NCBI RefSeq assembly: GCF_000227115.2 | Contig: NC_016481.1 | Location: 634,189 to 698,188 of the forward strand | DNA from: Naumovozyma dairenensis CBS 421 | Taxonomy: Eukaryota; Ascomycota; Saccharomycetes; Saccharomycetales; Saccharomycetaceae | Direction of reading: 5' to 3' | Length of the DNA stretch: 64,000 nt | In this document: one piece after another, positions 1 to 11,504 of the stretch | Layout: each line of letters opens with the position of its first letter | How positions within the stretch are numbered: position 1 is the first letter of the stretch | Translations under genes and position numbers: made by a program | Notes under the pieces: model-generated | Told to the model about the DNA's origin: nothing | What the model saw: only the letters and a program-made list of their open reading frames with translations | Databases searched by the model: none

Positions 1-1004
1 GTACCAAATACTTTTTTGATATCTCTTAGTAAATTAATAAAGTTTTCATCTATTTCGTCTTTCGTTATTCTCAATCTACCGATATCTTCTTTACCGATGA
101 CCATATAGACCATGGCTAATGCTAATTGATTTCTACCGACTGCTGCACTTGTCGATATTTCCTCTAGGAGACGATATGCTACTAATTGACCGATATCTTC
201 TGGAACATCACCTGCGTCACCAATTGCCTCTGTTAAGTAACACCAACCTTTTTTCGTTTCTGCAACTAATGTAATCCCCCAACCTGGACTCTTACCTGAA
301 TTTTCACCTCTCCAAACATCTGCAGTTATTTCTACGGGGCAACTAATATCTTTCAATACTTTCTTTGCAGAGTCAATCATTCTATTAACCATTGATGGAC
401 TTACACGTGTTGAATATGCGACACCTCTTATGGTTGCTATAGTTGGTCTTTCCAATTCATGCATAGTGATAGGTTGAGCAATTAGAGAATCCACGACGAG
501 ATGAACTTCCCCACCACCATTTGGAGGGGATCCTCTTTTCAATGTATGTAATGCACATTCTCTACAACCGAATTTCTCTAATATTGGTAATAGTCCCCAT
601 TTAATTGCTTCAATACCTGCATCTTGATGAGATGCAGTGATACCTTTAAATAAGATTGAGAATTTCTTCTTGGAGAAGGGTGCTAGGTATAACATTGGTT
701 CTACGAAATATCCTACTGGTTTTGATGGGGGACAATTATGTGTATGTGCACCACCTGTGATTATACCTGGTTTATAAAGGATTGTTGTACCTGTGTATGA
801 GATTTCAATGACGGAACCATTAGTTACTGATTCTATTAATCTTAAGAAGGAAACTTCATAATCTTTTAGACCTGGATTTAAATCAGTGGAACGGATTTTC
901 TCAATTTTAATTGGTTTCCCAGATAATGTGGAAAGAATGATTCGTAGTCTGAAATTTTGTGAACCTTGGAACGTGATGTATGGTTTTGGTTTGGCAGTTG
1001 ACAT
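1..1004 (-). CDS. RCL1: RCL1, RNA 3'-phosphate cyclase-like protein (C-terminus cut by window edge)
   Basis: Reading the minus strand from the ATG at 1004 gives an open frame of 334 codons to the window edge, beginning MSTAKPKPYITFQGSQNFR. The protein resembles Rcl1, a relative of RNA 3'-terminal phosphate cyclases that has lost cyclase activity. It works with Bms1 in the nucleolus on early pre-18S rRNA processing. Cyclase-family stretches are visible, such as GGAHTHNCPPSKPVGYF and RGSPPNGGGEVHLVV. The yeast protein is about 367 residues, so roughly 30 C-terminal residues lie outside the window. The neighbouring PLB3, HTZ1 and HRD1 match S. cerevisiae YOL010W-YOL013C order, which supports the call. 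A PAC motif and an RRPE-like motif lie 140-210 bp upstream, as expected for a ribosome-biogenesis gene. Confidence 0.95.
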   Translation of the reverse strand, partial: MSTAKPKPYITFQGSQNFRLRIILSTLSGKPIKIEKIRSTDLNPGLKDYEVSFLRLIESVTNGSVIEISYTGTTILYKPGIITGGAHTHNCPPSKPVGYFVEPMLYLAPFSKKKFSILFKGITASHQDAGIEAIKWGLLPILEKFGCRECALHTLKRGSPPNGGGEVHLVVDSLIAQPITMHELERPTIATIRGVAYSTRVSPSMVNRMIDSAKKVLKDISCPVEITADVWRGENSGKSPGWGITLVAETKKGWCYLTEAIGDAGDVPEDIGQLVAYRLLEEISTSAAVGRNQLALAMVYMVIGKEDIGRLRITKDEIDENFINLLRDIKKVFG

Positions 1005-1141
1005 TGTTTTGTGTTTTCTCTTTTGTTTGTATCAATAAAAAATTTCTTTTTTGAATTTTAAACTTAGCTATGTACCCATAATAATGAACAATCAATATTG
1101 TCATATAGTTTGTTTATATGATTTTTTTTTCATTTACAATT

Positions 1142-1154
1142 GCGATGAGATGAG
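1142..1154 (-). promoter_or_regulatory. PAC motif in the RCL1 promoter
   Basis: GCGATGAGATGAG matches the full PAC consensus (bound by Dot6/Tod6 in yeast). It sits about 140 bp upstream of the RCL1 ATG and is extended by two further GATGA repeats. PAC motifs mark ribosome-biogenesis genes. Confidence 0.75.
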
Positions 1155-1199
1155 ATGAGATGAGCTACGTTAACCATGTTTCTTAGTTCAGATTTTTTT

Positions 1200-1213
1200 C
1201 AAAAAATTTTCAA
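1200..1213 (-). promoter_or_regulatory. RRPE-like motif upstream of RCL1
   Basis: The plus strand reads CAAAAAATTTTCA, whose complement approximates the RRPE consensus TGAAAAATTTT (Stb3 site). It lies about 50 bp beyond the PAC motif; the PAC plus RRPE pair is typical of ribosome-biogenesis promoters. The A/T run makes the exact match loose. Confidence 0.5.
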
Positions 1214-1387
1214 AATCGTTAAAGGTGATTTTCGAAAGTGTCTGAAAATGTCAGCGATGAAAGAACAGACGACAGCGCGTCAGTAAATAAATTAATAAAT
1301 AAAAGGTTTTTGTTGTTGTTTTTCTTATATTTTATGGCGCGACATAAAACTCCGAGAAATACCGATCCCAATGGTATTGTCTGGCAC

Positions 1388-1603
1388 NNNNNNNNNNNNN
1401 NNNNNNNNNNNNNNNNNNNNNNNNNNNNNNNNNNNNNNNNNNNNNNNNNNNNNNNNNNNNNNNNNNNNNNNNNNNNNNNNNNNNNNNNNNNNNNNNNNNN
1501 NNNNNNNNNNNNNNNNNNNNNNNNNNNNNNNNNNNNNNNNNNNNNNNNNNNNNNNNNNNNNNNNNNNNNNNNNNNNNNNNNNNNNNNNNNNNNNNNNNNN
1601 NNN
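1388..1603. other. assembly gap (216 N) in the RCL1-PLB3 intergenic region
   Basis: A run of N between the RCL1 promoter and the PLB3 3' end. The rest of the 1005-2022 stretch shows A/T-rich sequence with poly-A runs and no convincing gene. Frames that read through the gap do so only because N is untranslatable. Confidence 0.95.
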
Positions 1604-2022
1604 GTCATATTATTTAGATGGAAACTTAGACATTTGGAAGATTTATCAATGACTGGTATGAAATTCAAATTAAATACTCTTTTCTTCTAGAAAAAAAAAA
1701 AAAACAGGAGGAAATACCAAGAACTGAATCTAGACTAAGAGTGGTTTAATGAATCAAAAAAGTAGGCAATAATGAACTGCATGTTGCTCATCAGATTCCA
1801 AGAGACATACGTATGTACGAAGAAGTATGAACAAATGGGTGTATTAAAGAGAAGATATATTAATTAAAATTGAATTAGTTTGTAGAATGTTTGTATATAT
1901 ATACTTATATACGTGTTAGAAAATGTTGCCTTTAAAAAAAAAAAGGTTCTATAAGTGAGGTGAAAAAATTTGGTTCATAATTTGTTGCAGAGTGTGTATT
2001 CGTTTTCCAAGGTAGTTGTATT

Positions 2023-4350
2023 TTATATGAACCCAATTAATATTGTAATTATGCATAATAATACCATAATAATTTTTAAATTTATTATGGGGTGATGATT
2101 TTTTGGATCAATATTTTTTGAATTTGATTTCCGTTGATAATTTCTTGTTCTGCCTGTAGCTGACGGTTTAGTTAGATCAATATCTTGCTCGTCCTCCTCA
2201 TCATCATCATCATCTTGATCATCCAAATAATCATCATTATGATTCAATTGAACATATGGATCAGCGTCTGTTCTATTAAGCCCCACATTAATGAAAGAAT
2301 GATGAAGATCTTGTTTTTCTTCAGGTAATGGAGTAATATCAAGTGATCCATCCCAACAATAATTATTGAAACATGATTGACAATGATCAGGTAAAGTTAA
2401 ATTCAAAGATTCTTGTTTCCTTTTCACTACAGCACAAGCTAAACAAGTGGCAAACATTGGATCATCAGTGAAATTATTTCTTGTTGCAATTTCATATCCG
2501 TTGGATATCATTTGACGTCTTTGTAATTCCGAATATGACATTTTGAAAGCACTTTGATTACTTTCAAAAGAATATTTTGAATTTGGTAAATATACTATCA
2601 ATGGTGGGATATATTCCAAATTAGTTAAATTCTTGGCATCACAACCGAAAAATGTTGGTTTTTCATTTAATCCCAAGTTAACGAAAGTGTTTGAATCAGG
2701 GACATATGGGAAAGCTGTTCCATCACCTTGTTTAACGAATTGTCTTTCAAAAGTATGAACTAAAGATGAACCATCAGGCCAACCTAATTTCATATCAACG
2801 GAATTATCTATGGCGAAAATTATATCTAAATTTCTTTCATGTTGAATTAATGGTAATAATGGAATATTTTCATCATCTTCACCACCATCCACAAGATATA
2901 ATGAATCTGATTGAACTATACTTGTTGAGAAATTTTTGGATTTATCAATGAATTTTGAATTTTTAAATGGGTTTGGATGATATGTAGCTACATCATTAAA
3001 GTCTTGTGAAAGATCCTTTAAAAAATGAGTTGCCAATTTAGTAATAAATTTTGGTAAATTAATTTTTGTAGAATTAATTCTTAAAAGGAATTGATTAAAT
3101 AATGTTGAAGATGTACCCATAATGAATGCTGTATTATCATAACCTTGAACACATTTATCATAATCTCTTGGGATACCGTTTGATACATCCGTACCTAAAT
3201 ATTTGACGTCCGTGAAAGAATTTAAAGAAGGATCCCATGACCCCATTTCGTATGGATTAAATTCGAAGACTGTTGCGTTTAAATTAATTACTTTTGAACC
3301 AGGGTATCTACCATCTGCTACGGAGATTGGGAATGGCATTTCACCATTTTGGAACACTGGAGAATCTCTTAGAGATGACCAAGTATATGCAGCGCCGCCT
3401 CTATATAAATTGGGGAAGAATTTATATGATAAAGCTCTACCCCAAACGTCAGCTAATGAAGTATCGAATCCTGCTTTTTGTTTATCTTGAAGATCATCAG
3501 AGATATGATTCCATCTCATTGCGGATTTGAAAATGTTTTTACCACCTGGGGAGATGATAGAATCTGAAAGATCCCATATATCTTTATCATTGGATTTATC
3601 GTCATCTTTTTTATTATTATTATCTTGATTTGACCAACTATTTAAGATATCTTGTATTGAAGTCCAATTATTATAAGCTAAAGTACCTACAAGCCAATTA
3701 CCACCTGATGCACCTGATAAATATATTGTCGATTGTAAAAGTCCCGCTAAAGATTGTTTTTTATGTGATGATGATGATAAGGAATGATTTGTTCTATTAT
3801 CCATTGCTGCTAGGATTCCAGCACCTGTTAACATTGATCTATAACCACCGCCTGATATAGCTATTCCAATTTTCGGTATATTTGAATCGTTACCTAATAA
3901 AGTTGAAATTAAAGAAGATATTATATATTGGTTATCATCTTTGGTAGCAGTGGAAGTGGAAGTGGAAGTGGATATTGTATTATTTTGTGATGGAATATTT
4001 GTAAAAGAATTATTTAAGAAATTTTTCAATGGGGATTTAATATGTTGTAATCTTTTTTGTAGCCATATTGATTCATTTTGCGAAATGGATGAAGCTTCTC
4101 TTAATAGAGAAGGAATTGATGATAAAAAAGATGAAGATGAAGATGAAGATGAAGATGAAGATGAAGATGAAGATGAAGAAGAAGAAGAAGAAGAAGAACC
4201 ATTTGAAGGTATTAAGAATGCTGGACATTGGACGTATGCAGGAGCATAACTATTAGAAGGATTCCAGGCTAAAGTTGATTGAATATTTAAAAGTAAGGAT
4301 AGAAAAAGGAATATGACTCTTATAGATGATCTCTTCAGTATTATCTCCAT
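2023..4350 (-). CDS. PLB3: phospholipase B / lysophospholipase, GPI-anchored (PLB3 position)
   Basis: The 775-residue protein is a secreted phospholipase B that deacylates glycerophospholipids at the cell surface or periplasm. It has an N-terminal signal peptide (residues ~1-28), then a serine run at about 51-74. The catalytic domain shows the oxyanion/arginine motif [11 protein letters not shown], the serine nucleophile motif LSGASGGNW and the catalytic-aspartate segment [13 protein letters not shown]. Many N-x-S/T sites are present. The C-terminus is acidic, then a hydrophobic tail ([14 protein letters not shown]) typical of GPI attachment. S. cerevisiae has PLB1, PLB2 and PLB3; the RCL1-PLB-HTZ1 order points to PLB3. 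It is longer than Plb3 (~686 aa), partly because of the serine run and acidic insert. Confidence 0.92.
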   Translation of the reverse strand: MEIILKRSSIRVIFLFLSLLLNIQSTLAWNPSNSYAPAYVQCPAFLIPSNGSSSSSSSSSSSSSSSSSSSSSSSFLSSIPSLLREASSISQNESIWLQKRLQHIKSPLKNFLNNSFTNIPSQNNTISTSTSTSTATKDDNQYIISSLISTLLGNDSNIPKIGIAISGGGYRSMLTGAGILAAMDNRTNHSLSSSSHKKQSLAGLLQSTIYLSGASGGNWLVGTLAYNNWTSIQDILNSWSNQDNNNKKDDDKSNDKDIWDLSDSIISPGGKNIFKSAMRWNHISDDLQDKQKAGFDTSLADVWGRALSYKFFPNLYRGGAAYTWSSLRDSPVFQNGEMPFPISVADGRYPGSKVINLNATVFEFNPYEMGSWDPSLNSFTDVKYLGTDVSNGIPRDYDKCVQGYDNTAFIMGTSSTLFNQFLLRINSTKINLPKFITKLATHFLKDLSQDFNDVATYHPNPFKNSKFIDKSKNFSTSIVQSDSLYLVDGGEDDENIPLLPLIQHERNLDIIFAIDNSVDMKLGWPDGSSLVHTFERQFVKQGDGTAFPYVPDSNTFVNLGLNEKPTFFGCDAKNLTNLEYIPPLIVYLPNSKYSFESNQSAFKMSYSELQRRQMISNGYEIATRNNFTDDPMFATCLACAVVKRKQESLNLTLPDHCQSCFNNYCWDGSLDITPLPEEKQDLHHSFINVGLNRTDADPYVQLNHNDDYLDDQDDDDDEEDEQDIDLTKPSATGRTRNYQRKSNSKNIDPKNHHPIINLKIIMVLLCIITILIGFI
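4130..4198. repeat. GATGAA hexamer then GAA trimer repeat inside PLB3 (poly-Ser tract)
   Basis: About eight GATGAA units followed by about seven GAA units encode, on the minus strand, an unbroken run of some two dozen serines just after the signal peptide. It is a likely length-variable tract. Confidence 0.9.
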
Positions 4351-4387
4351 GATGATGATGCTGATGCTGATGCTGATGCTGATGCTG
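4351..4387. repeat. GATGCT repeat at the PLB3 5' leader
   Basis: GATGAT and GATGCT hexamers abut the PLB3 start codon directly. They probably lie in the 5' untranslated region. Confidence 0.85.
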
Positions 4388-4660
4388 TATTATTATGTTT
4401 TATAAAATAGTCCAGATATGAAGTGATGAAATATTTATACTGCAGCTAGTTATGGAGAGGCATATAAAAAAAGAATTAATTGGTATATTATTATTGTTTT
4501 AATGTTATGGCCAACTGGAGGAGAAACTTGTGCAACTATAGCAATGATAACAACCCAAAAAAATGGATGGATGCTGATACAGATGTAGATAGTTACTTTG
4601 TTTAACTTAGCTATACAGTACCTGCAACCATATAGATATAAATATACATGTACATGTATT

Positions 4661-4710
4661 ATAATATAATATAATATAATATAATATAATGTAATGTAAT
4701 GTAATGTAAT
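4661..4710. repeat. (ATAAT)6 (GTAAT)4 microsatellite
   Basis: Six ATAAT pentamers followed immediately by four GTAAT pentamers, a two-phase microsatellite. Confidence 0.9.
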
Positions 4711-5129
4711 ATGATATTTTTCATTAATGTTACATAATTAAGATACCCAAACGGGTAATATAATAAACGGGCACTACGGTACGGTATAAAGTGAAACACG
4801 ACAGGCGAGGGAATGGCAAAGGAAAAGGAAAAGGAAAAGGGAAGCAATCAATCAATCAATCAGTCAGTCAATCAATGTCCATAAGCCAAGAGAAGCGAAG
4901 CCAAGCGAAGCCAAGCCACCTTTTTCGTACTTCACAGTGACTGTGACTGTGACTGTGACCAGACATGTCTGGGTGGGTGGGACAAGCCAGTTGAGATTTT
5001 CGTTTTCGTTTCCGTTGCGAGTGGCGGCAGCAACGCTGCAGCGGCAACTGGGTGAGTGAAATGCCACGAAAAAATATGATTAGGTTTCCTCATCGGGTAT
5101 AAAAATAATAAGGGAAGAAAGGATCACCA

Positions 5130-5206
5130 TCACGTGACTCCACTTCAGACACGTTTGTAAAAAGGTGCGGTTACCCGGTGGACTTGGAAACCCTCCTATC
5201 ACGTGA
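5130..5206 (+). promoter_or_regulatory. HTZ1 promoter sites: two TCACGTGA E-boxes flanking a Reb1 site
   Basis: TCACGTGA occurs at 5130-5137 and again at 5199-5206, with TTACCCGG (Reb1) at 5171-5178 between them. This is 180-260 bp upstream of the HTZ1 ATG. The sequence fits Cbf1 and Reb1, general factors that position nucleosomes; assignment of the factors is inference. Confidence 0.6.
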
Positions 5207-5388
5207 GAACTGTTTCCAGTTCCCAATTTCTTTTGGTAAACAAGTAAACAACACCAAAAACCTCAGAAATAATGAGTATTACAATCAAAACATGCATGAA
5301 AACACAAACTAATAATAACTACAACCTTAATTAATTGATTGGTATTACTTACTATCGATTAAAACTACAAATAAAAAAATAAAAAGAT

Positions 5389-5793
5389 ATGTCAGGGAAA
5401 GTACACGGAGGTAAAGGGAAATCAAGCGGAACTGAAGGTTCCAACTTAAGATCTCAATCATCTTCAGCAAAAGCTGGTTTACAATTCCCAGTGGGTAGAA
5501 TTAAACGTTATTTGAAAAGAAATGCAAGTGGGAAAATTAGAGTAGGTTCCAAAGCTGCCATTTATTTGACTGCAGTATTAGAATATTTGACCGCTGAAGT
5601 ACTAGAATTAGCAGGAAATGCTGCAAAGGATTTGAAAGTTAAAAGAATTACTCCAAGACATTTACAATTGGCCATTAGAGGAGATGATGAATTGGATTCA
5701 TTAATTAGAGCTACCATCTCATCAGGTGGTGTCTTACCTCATATAAATAAAGCTCTATTACTGAAAATTGAGAAGAAAAAATTAAAGAAATAA
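5389..5793 (+). CDS. HTZ1: histone H2A.Z variant
   Basis: The 134-residue protein matches the length of yeast Htz1. It carries the H2A fold ([14 protein letters not shown], then the [26 protein letters not shown] helix region). H2A.Z-specific features are present: GGKGKSSG near the N-terminus, and [19 protein letters not shown] in place of the canonical H2A docking sequence. The lysine-rich ends suit acetylation. Htz1 is placed at promoter-flanking nucleosomes by SWR1. The adjacent HRD1 and PLB3 agree with S. cerevisiae order. Confidence 0.97.
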   Translation: MSGKVHGGKGKSSGTEGSNLRSQSSSAKAGLQFPVGRIKRYLKRNASGKIRVGSKAAIYLTAVLEYLTAEVLELAGNAAKDLKVKRITPRHLQLAIRGDDELDSLIRATISSGGVLPHINKALLLKIEKKKLKK

Positions 5794-6446
5794 TCAAAAC
5801 AAAACAAAAAAAAAAAGACTCTATCACTTTAATTAATGCACACATTCATTGTTCTTATGTTATTACTTTGCAAAACTTAGACTGTTTTTTTTTTCCCACT
5901 GTAAAAAACCTTAGTATTCAGTTTCATGTTCATCCAAGACTCAGAATATCTCTATCTATTTCTTCTTAATAAATCGTCTATAATTTTTACCCCTTTATGT
6001 ATTATATATATATCAACTTACCATCATTATTCATCATTACCATTATAGTATATCATTTGATTTCTCTTTTTTGAGTTTATTACACTTATTTAATGGGTAT
6101 TTCCCCCATAATTTATCAACATCCAAATTCTCCCGGGCTTTAATATATTTTTTAGATTATCAGTTTTTTAAGGTATACGTAATAAGTTTACCTTAACACA
6201 TACCACATATCTTCATAGATAACTCACTAACATTTAATAAGTAGAACAAGTAAAGAAAGAAAGAAGGAAAGAAACGCTTTTCATCGTCAAAAGTTGGTCA
6301 ACTTTGTCCCAGAAAATATACTATAACATAACATAACATATCAATTATCATAATAGAACTTGTCATAACATAACATTCATACCTATATGCTAAGCAACAA
6401 AAACCATTATCCAAAATAGACTATAAACTAAAACAGCAACAAAAAA
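5794..6446. other. HTZ1-HRD1 intergenic region
   Basis: No gene seen. It contains T-rich sequence just past HTZ1 and CATAA repeats (about 6324-6376) in the probable HRD1 leader. No clear factor site stood out. Confidence 0.6.
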
Positions 6447-8201
6447 ATGGCAATACAAATCTCCATGTTAAATTCAAAAAAATTTCAATTCGTTATATTT
6501 TCAATATCAGTTTATTTAATCACATTCTTCACAATAATTAATGCCGCTAATTCAAGTACTTCATTCTTACATTTATGTTTGAAATTAAATGAAGGTTTCA
6601 ACATAATGATAATAACAATCTTTATCCTATTAAATTCATTACTTTCTTGGAAATTAATTACATGGTTCTTATTCAATGATTTAAGATTAATAGAACAAGA
6701 ACATATAATGGAAAGATTACCATTTACTGTAATAAATTTCATCGTTATGGCAACAATGTTTAATGAAAGATTTTTCTTCACTTTAACCATTTATGGATTA
6801 TTACTCATTTCATTAAGAGTCTACCATTGGATATTAAAGGATAGATTAGAATTCATCATTCAAACAATTAATGATTCTACATCCATGACAAAAATCATAT
6901 TCTCAAAATTTTCATTCAATTTAATTTCATTATCATTAATTAATTTGAAATTAATTCAAAATTGTTTAACTTGGGATGATATAAATTTTTGGAAAAATAA
7001 TCAAAATTTATTTAATTCAATAATGAATTATTTAATTAATCCAATTTCATCAACAACAATATCAAATGGAATCAATAATCATTCAAATCCCGTTTATTTA
7101 ATGTTAGGAATGGAATTCTCAATCTTATTATTGGAATATTTTAATGTATTATTCCATTCACTATTAAGTTTATTCGAATTTTATAAATCAAAACAATTCT
7201 CAATTCAACAACAACAAATTAGACAAAATAATTTAATAAATCGTGCCCAAACTACACAAAATGATGAAAATGAAATTAATATTGGACTTGACATCGATAT
7301 TGATGATGATGAAGAAGATGATGATGAGACTTTTAATGGATTAGAAGGTAAATTCATTTACGAAAAGATAATAGATCTATTCACCAGATTCCTCATGACA
7401 ATCATCCATGTATCTTTACTACTACCATTAAATATACCAATGATATTAGTCAAAGATATCTTATGGGATTTTTTTTCACTCTATAGAAATGCAATGTCAT
7501 TATATAAAATTTGGAAGAATAATCAAAAATTAGAATCAGCTTTACCAAATATGACTCCTGATGATTTACAACACTCTGATAATGTCTGTATCATTTGTAT
7601 GGATGATCTTTTACCATCTTTAGAAACATTGGAACATGCAACCAATGTTTCTTCTACTACTCCTTCTTCGAATCATTATTTGAATATTAAAAAGAAGAAA
7701 AAACCCAAAAAATTACCTTGTGGCCATTTCTTACATTTTTCATGTTTGAAAAATTGGATGGAAAGATCTCAAACCTGTCCCATTTGTAGATTGGATGTTT
7801 TCGATAAAAATGGGAATGTTAAAGTTTATCCGAATACAAATACAAATACGAACGTAAACGATTCGAGTCATGACCAAACTTCGGAAAACAGGCCCCCATC
7901 TACCAGTACTTCAAATATTATTCCTGGTTCAAATACAAATATAACTACAAATACCCCAATCCCTCGAAATATTGACGCATCTAATGGGTCTCACGAAGTT
8001 TCTCCAGCTGCATCTCCATCTCCATCTCCATCTCCATCTTTACCGATACTAAAACACGAACAACATGATGGAAATCCAATAAATAATTTTAATGAGACCA
8101 AGAATTGGTATGAATTTAAAATTGATTCTGATAAATCTACATATGCTAATAATTCACAAACCATTTCATTCCCAATTGAATTTGAAAAAGATAATAATAG
8201 C

Positions 8202-8233
<32 letters not shown>

Positions 8234-8339
8234 TACAATAATAGCAAATTTACTAATTGAAGATAAGATCCAAAATGATTCACATTCACCAGTCATCATT
8301 ATACCTAAAGAATCAATAAATTATCCGGATACTAACTAA
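6447..8339 (+). CDS. HRD1: ER-membrane RING E3 ubiquitin ligase of ERAD
   Basis: The 630-residue protein has a hydrophobic, multi-spanning N-terminal half (about residues 10-350) and then a RING-H2 finger. The first zinc pair is CIIC (Cys381 and Cys384), followed by a lysine-rich insert, LPCGHFLHFSCL, and the last pair CPIC (Cys444 and Cys447). The domain order is that of Hrd1, which retrotranslocates and ubiquitinates misfolded ER proteins with Hrd3. The C-terminal tail is low-complexity: Asn/Thr-rich, SPSPSP repeats and a poly-Asn run near 8200-8231. It is longer than yeast Hrd1 (~551 aa), mainly in this tail. It sits next to HTZ1 as in S. cerevisiae. Confidence 0.94.
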
Positions 8340-8788
8340 TCAATCAGTGCAAAAATCAAATCATTTGTTATACAAGAACATGTAACGTATTTATATAGAG
8401 TATATATATGTATATATCATATATAACATGGAACATCACAAAATCATACTTGTTGGAAAATCAGTGCAATTTTTTATACATGAATACTCAGAGCAGAAAT
8501 GCTATCATTCACTTCTATTCCTGCTTTTAACAATTTACAAGTATTCATAAATATCGGTTTATATAAAAGTTTATGTATGAATACCTCGTCTTCTATATAA
8601 AAAGTTTTTTAGGTACAAGCTTTCCTAAACTATCCTGTAAAAACAACGATACAACTAGTTCTCTTTTGTATTGTACTGTTAAAAAATGATACGACGATTT
8701 ACATATAGAACATTATATAGACTATGCATAAACTCTATTTTTTCTTATATATGATGTGTAATCTAAAGCTTGATTAGAAAAAAAAAAC
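8340..8788. other. HRD1-RNR2 convergent 3' region
   Basis: Both flanking genes end here. The sequence is A/T-rich with TATATA stretches typical of yeast 3' ends. No gene seen. Confidence 0.6.
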
Positions 8789-9988
8789 TTAGAAATCTTC
8801 AGAAATGACGAAGGCACCAGTTTCAGTTTCAGTAGCCTTAGCAATAACACCAGCCTTTTGATAATCAGAAACTCTCTTTTCAAAGAAATTAGTCTTACCA
8901 GCTAAGGAAATATTTTCCATGAAATCAAATGGATTTTCAACCTTGTAGTATTTTTCATTACCAAAAGCAACTAATAATCTATCAGCAACAAATTCAACAT
9001 ATTGGTTCATCAAATCAGCATTCATACCTAATAAAGCAACTGGTAAAGCATCCAAGAAATATCTCTTTTCAATTTCAACAGCTTGAACAATAATGGTTTC
9101 AACAGTACTTGGTTCAATCTTATGCTTCAAATGAGCAAATAATAGACATGCAAAATCAGTATGTAAACCTTCATCTCTACAAATCAATTCATTAGAGAAA
9201 GTTAAACCTGGCATCAAACCTCTCTTCTTCAACCAGAAAATAGAAGCAAAGGAACCAGAGAAGAAAATACCTTCAATAGCAGCAAAGGCAACCAATCTTT
9301 CACCAAATGGAGATTCAGAATCATTAATCCATCTTAAAGCCCATTCAGCCTTTTCCTTAATTTGTGGAATAGTTTCAATAGCATTGAATAAAAATTCACT
9401 TTCCTTTGGATCCTTAATATAAGTATCAATCAATAAAGAATAAGTTTCAGAATGAATATTTTCAATCATAATTTGGAACCCATAGAAAGCTCTAGCTTCT
9501 GGAATTTGAACTTCAGCAGAGAAATTTTCAACTAAATTTTCATTAACAATACCATCAGACGCAGCAAAGAAAGCCAAAACTCTTGAAATGAAAAATCTTT
9601 CATTTGCATTCATTCTATTATTCCAATCATGTAAATCCTTAGAAAGATCAATTTCTTCGGCAGTCCAGAAAGAGGCTTCAGCTCTCTTATAAGCTTGCCA
9701 GATTTCATGATACTTGATTGGGAATAATGTGTGTCTATCATTATCATATGTTAATAATGGTTCTTCCTTTTCTTCGGCCTTCAATTTATGACGTTGAATT
9801 CTGTGAGAGTATAAGTATTGCTTATGTTTTTCAGCAGCTTCACTTAATCTCTTGTTAAGAGCAGCTTCTTGAGCTTCAAGATCTTCAGAAACTGGGTTTA
9901 ATGTAGAAGATAAATTCTTAGAAGCATCTTTGATTTCTAAATCAGATAGAGCGGCAGCAGCTTGCTTAGATGGAGTTTCTTTAGCCAT
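8789..9988 (-). CDS. RNR2: ribonucleotide reductase small subunit (beta)
   Basis: Starting at the ATG at 9988 (MAKETPSKQ) gives 399 residues, the length of S. cerevisiae Rnr2; an upstream in-frame ATG at 10048 would add 20 unconserved residues and is not favoured. The enzyme reduces ribonucleotides to deoxyribonucleotides. Diiron and radical residues are in place: Asp145, Glu176, His179 and Tyr183 in the ENIHSETY motif. This shows it is the catalytic Rnr2 type, not the Rnr4 type that lacks iron ligands. The C-terminus ends in an acidic/aromatic tail (ISEDF) like the peptide that docks on the large subunit. X-box-like half-sites lie roughly 0.9-1.2 kb upstream. Confidence 0.97.
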   Translation of the reverse strand: MAKETPSKQAAAALSDLEIKDASKNLSSTLNPVSEDLEAQEAALNKRLSEAAEKHKQYLYSHRIQRHKLKAEEKEEPLLTYDNDRHTLFPIKYHEIWQAYKRAEASFWTAEEIDLSKDLHDWNNRMNANERFFISRVLAFFAASDGIVNENLVENFSAEVQIPEARAFYGFQIMIENIHSETYSLLIDTYIKDPKESEFLFNAIETIPQIKEKAEWALRWINDSESPFGERLVAFAAIEGIFFSGSFASIFWLKKRGLMPGLTFSNELICRDEGLHTDFACLLFAHLKHKIEPSTVETIIVQAVEIEKRYFLDALPVALLGMNADLMNQYVEFVADRLLVAFGNEKYYKVENPFDFMENISLAGKTNFFEKRVSDYQKAGVIAKATETETGAFVISEDF

Positions 9989-10889
9989 ATTGTATGTGTT
10001 CTTACGATTGAGTGTTTGTTTTGAAGGAAGTATACGATTTTTTATCAATTGTATATTACTGATCTGCTTCCTCTTTAAGAGATAAAAAAAATAAAACTTA
10101 AGAAGAAAAAAGGGGATATATAAGAGATCTTAATTGGAAATTATTAATCAACGTTTATATACAAAAGGGATGAAATAGATTTGAAGAATTATTGAATTAC
10201 TTTTGGGAAGAGAAAAAAAAATTCAAATCTTAAAATTTTTCATAATTAAAAAAAAAAAAGTGCGTACCAAAGAAATGGCCGCGCAACGTACGAAACAAAA
10301 AAACCCTAAAAATTCAAGTAGAGTACGTAACAAAAGACGTACGTAATCATTGATCAATTCACCCATCAGTTTTGGTAACTAAACAAAAAAACATTTATTT
10401 TTCCCTTAGCAACATAACTCATAGGAACCGAAACAATATACGTTATTCTCACTTGATCTTCAATGAGAACTCACCTAAACTTTGAGAACTTCTATCAACC
10501 AACTATGCTTACAAATTCTTAAGAAGCCCTTTTCTCCCCGTTGCTTAGAGAGATTTTTTCAATAGAAATCGTTTAAACTAATTTCAATCATCCCTGCGCG
10601 TGTTTCACAGGTTTCTATGACAATCAAAGAAAGGTGTCTGGATGTTTCCGACCGAGGGGAAAATTTGCTTTTTGAGGGGGGAAATCAAATCTGTGGGAAT
10701 TTTTATTCATTTACCCTAGCTAATTTGACATATTACCAAGTAAAGCGTGTAGAAATCTAAAACTTTAATCGAACCCTAATCGGAATTCCAGAACAAAAGG
10801 TGATACCCTACCTTTTATGGAAAATTGGGTGAACAAAGAAAAATAACTGCTACGCTGCTTTCACTGAAAAAAACCCAACAACCACACTT

Positions 10890-11184
10890 GGTTGCCGTGG
10901 TTATCTATTTCCTAAAAAGTAAATGTCTTTTTTCCTTTGGTCGCCTGTAGCAACAACTTTTACCATAGTGATAACTACGTATATGCTTTGTGGTACCAAA
11001 TGATCGTAGAGCTCAACCACACTGCATGTGGAAAAACATTAATTGGGTCTATCATTGTTTATACACAAGCTCTGAAACGCGTCTCACCAAAACAAAAAAA
11101 TTACTGGTTGCTATGCCATTTCCACGCGAATTGTTTTAATTTATTTTATCTTTCTCGGTGGGCAGAGACTGTAGCAACCAGTAA
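10890..11184 (-). promoter_or_regulatory. cluster of X-box-like half-sites upstream of RNR2
   Basis: GGTTGCC (10890-10896), GTAGCAAC (10947-10954), GGTTGCTATGCC (11106-11117) and AGCAACC (11173-11179) resemble halves of the Rfx1/Crt1 X-box, the element that represses RNR genes until DNA damage. The last two belong to a perfect 13-bp inverted repeat, TTACTGGTTGCTA at 11101-11113 and its complement at 11172-11184. The distance to RNR2 is unusually large, so the link is inference. Confidence 0.35.
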
Positions 11185-11486
11185 ATTCCTTTCAAACGCA
11201 GCCTCCAAAGTTAGCATAAACAAAAAAACCTAAAGCCTGAGAAACCACAAAGTAGGTCTTCTCGTAAACACCTAATAGTACGTGCTTTCGTCGACATGGT
11301 ACATAGTAAATAAGGAATAATTAATCAAAATATCTTTCAATATTATGTAAACAACGCGAAATATACCAAACACATTCAGGAGTTTCAGTGTTTCTACCAA
11401 AATTAGCTTAACAGATCAACATAAGGTACCTTGCTTTCTCTATGGAAAAATCTTCAAAACTCATTTATTGGTATTTGGAATAATCT

Positions 11487-11500
11487 AAAAAAATAAAAAA
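11487..11500 (-). terminator. Pol III terminator of tRNA-Leu
   Basis: The plus strand has A-runs just beyond the tRNA 3' end, which read as T-runs on the transcribed minus strand. Confidence 0.7.
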
Positions 11501-11504
11501 TATA

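Larger units (their letters stand above)
4351..5388. other. divergent PLB3-HTZ1 intergenic region rich in simple repeats
   Basis: No gene is seen. The region stacks several unrelated short tandem repeats: ATAAT x6 then GTAAT x4 (4661-4710), AATC/AGTC tetramers (~4845-4875), AAGCGAAGCC-type units (~4890-4917) and TGTGAC units (4935-4960). A Reb1-type CGGGTAA lies at 4752-4758. The HTZ1-proximal part holds two TCACGTGA palindromes and a Reb1 site. Confidence 0.7.
9989..11504. other. long region upstream of RNR2
   Basis: About 1.5 kb without a supported gene. It holds an MCB-type ACGCGT (11077-11082), an SCB-like CGCGAAA (~11355) and a cluster of GGTTGC/GCAACC half-sites (10890-11184). Short open frames here have no recognisable protein character. 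Confidence 0.6.

Noticed and set aside
1219..1690. Open frames of ~150 codons on both strands across the first N gap
   Set aside because: They stay open only because N is not translated as stop; the visible ends show no family resemblance.
10937..11233. 98-codon frame upstream of RNR2
   Set aside because: No recognisable similarity and it coincides with promoter-like repeats.
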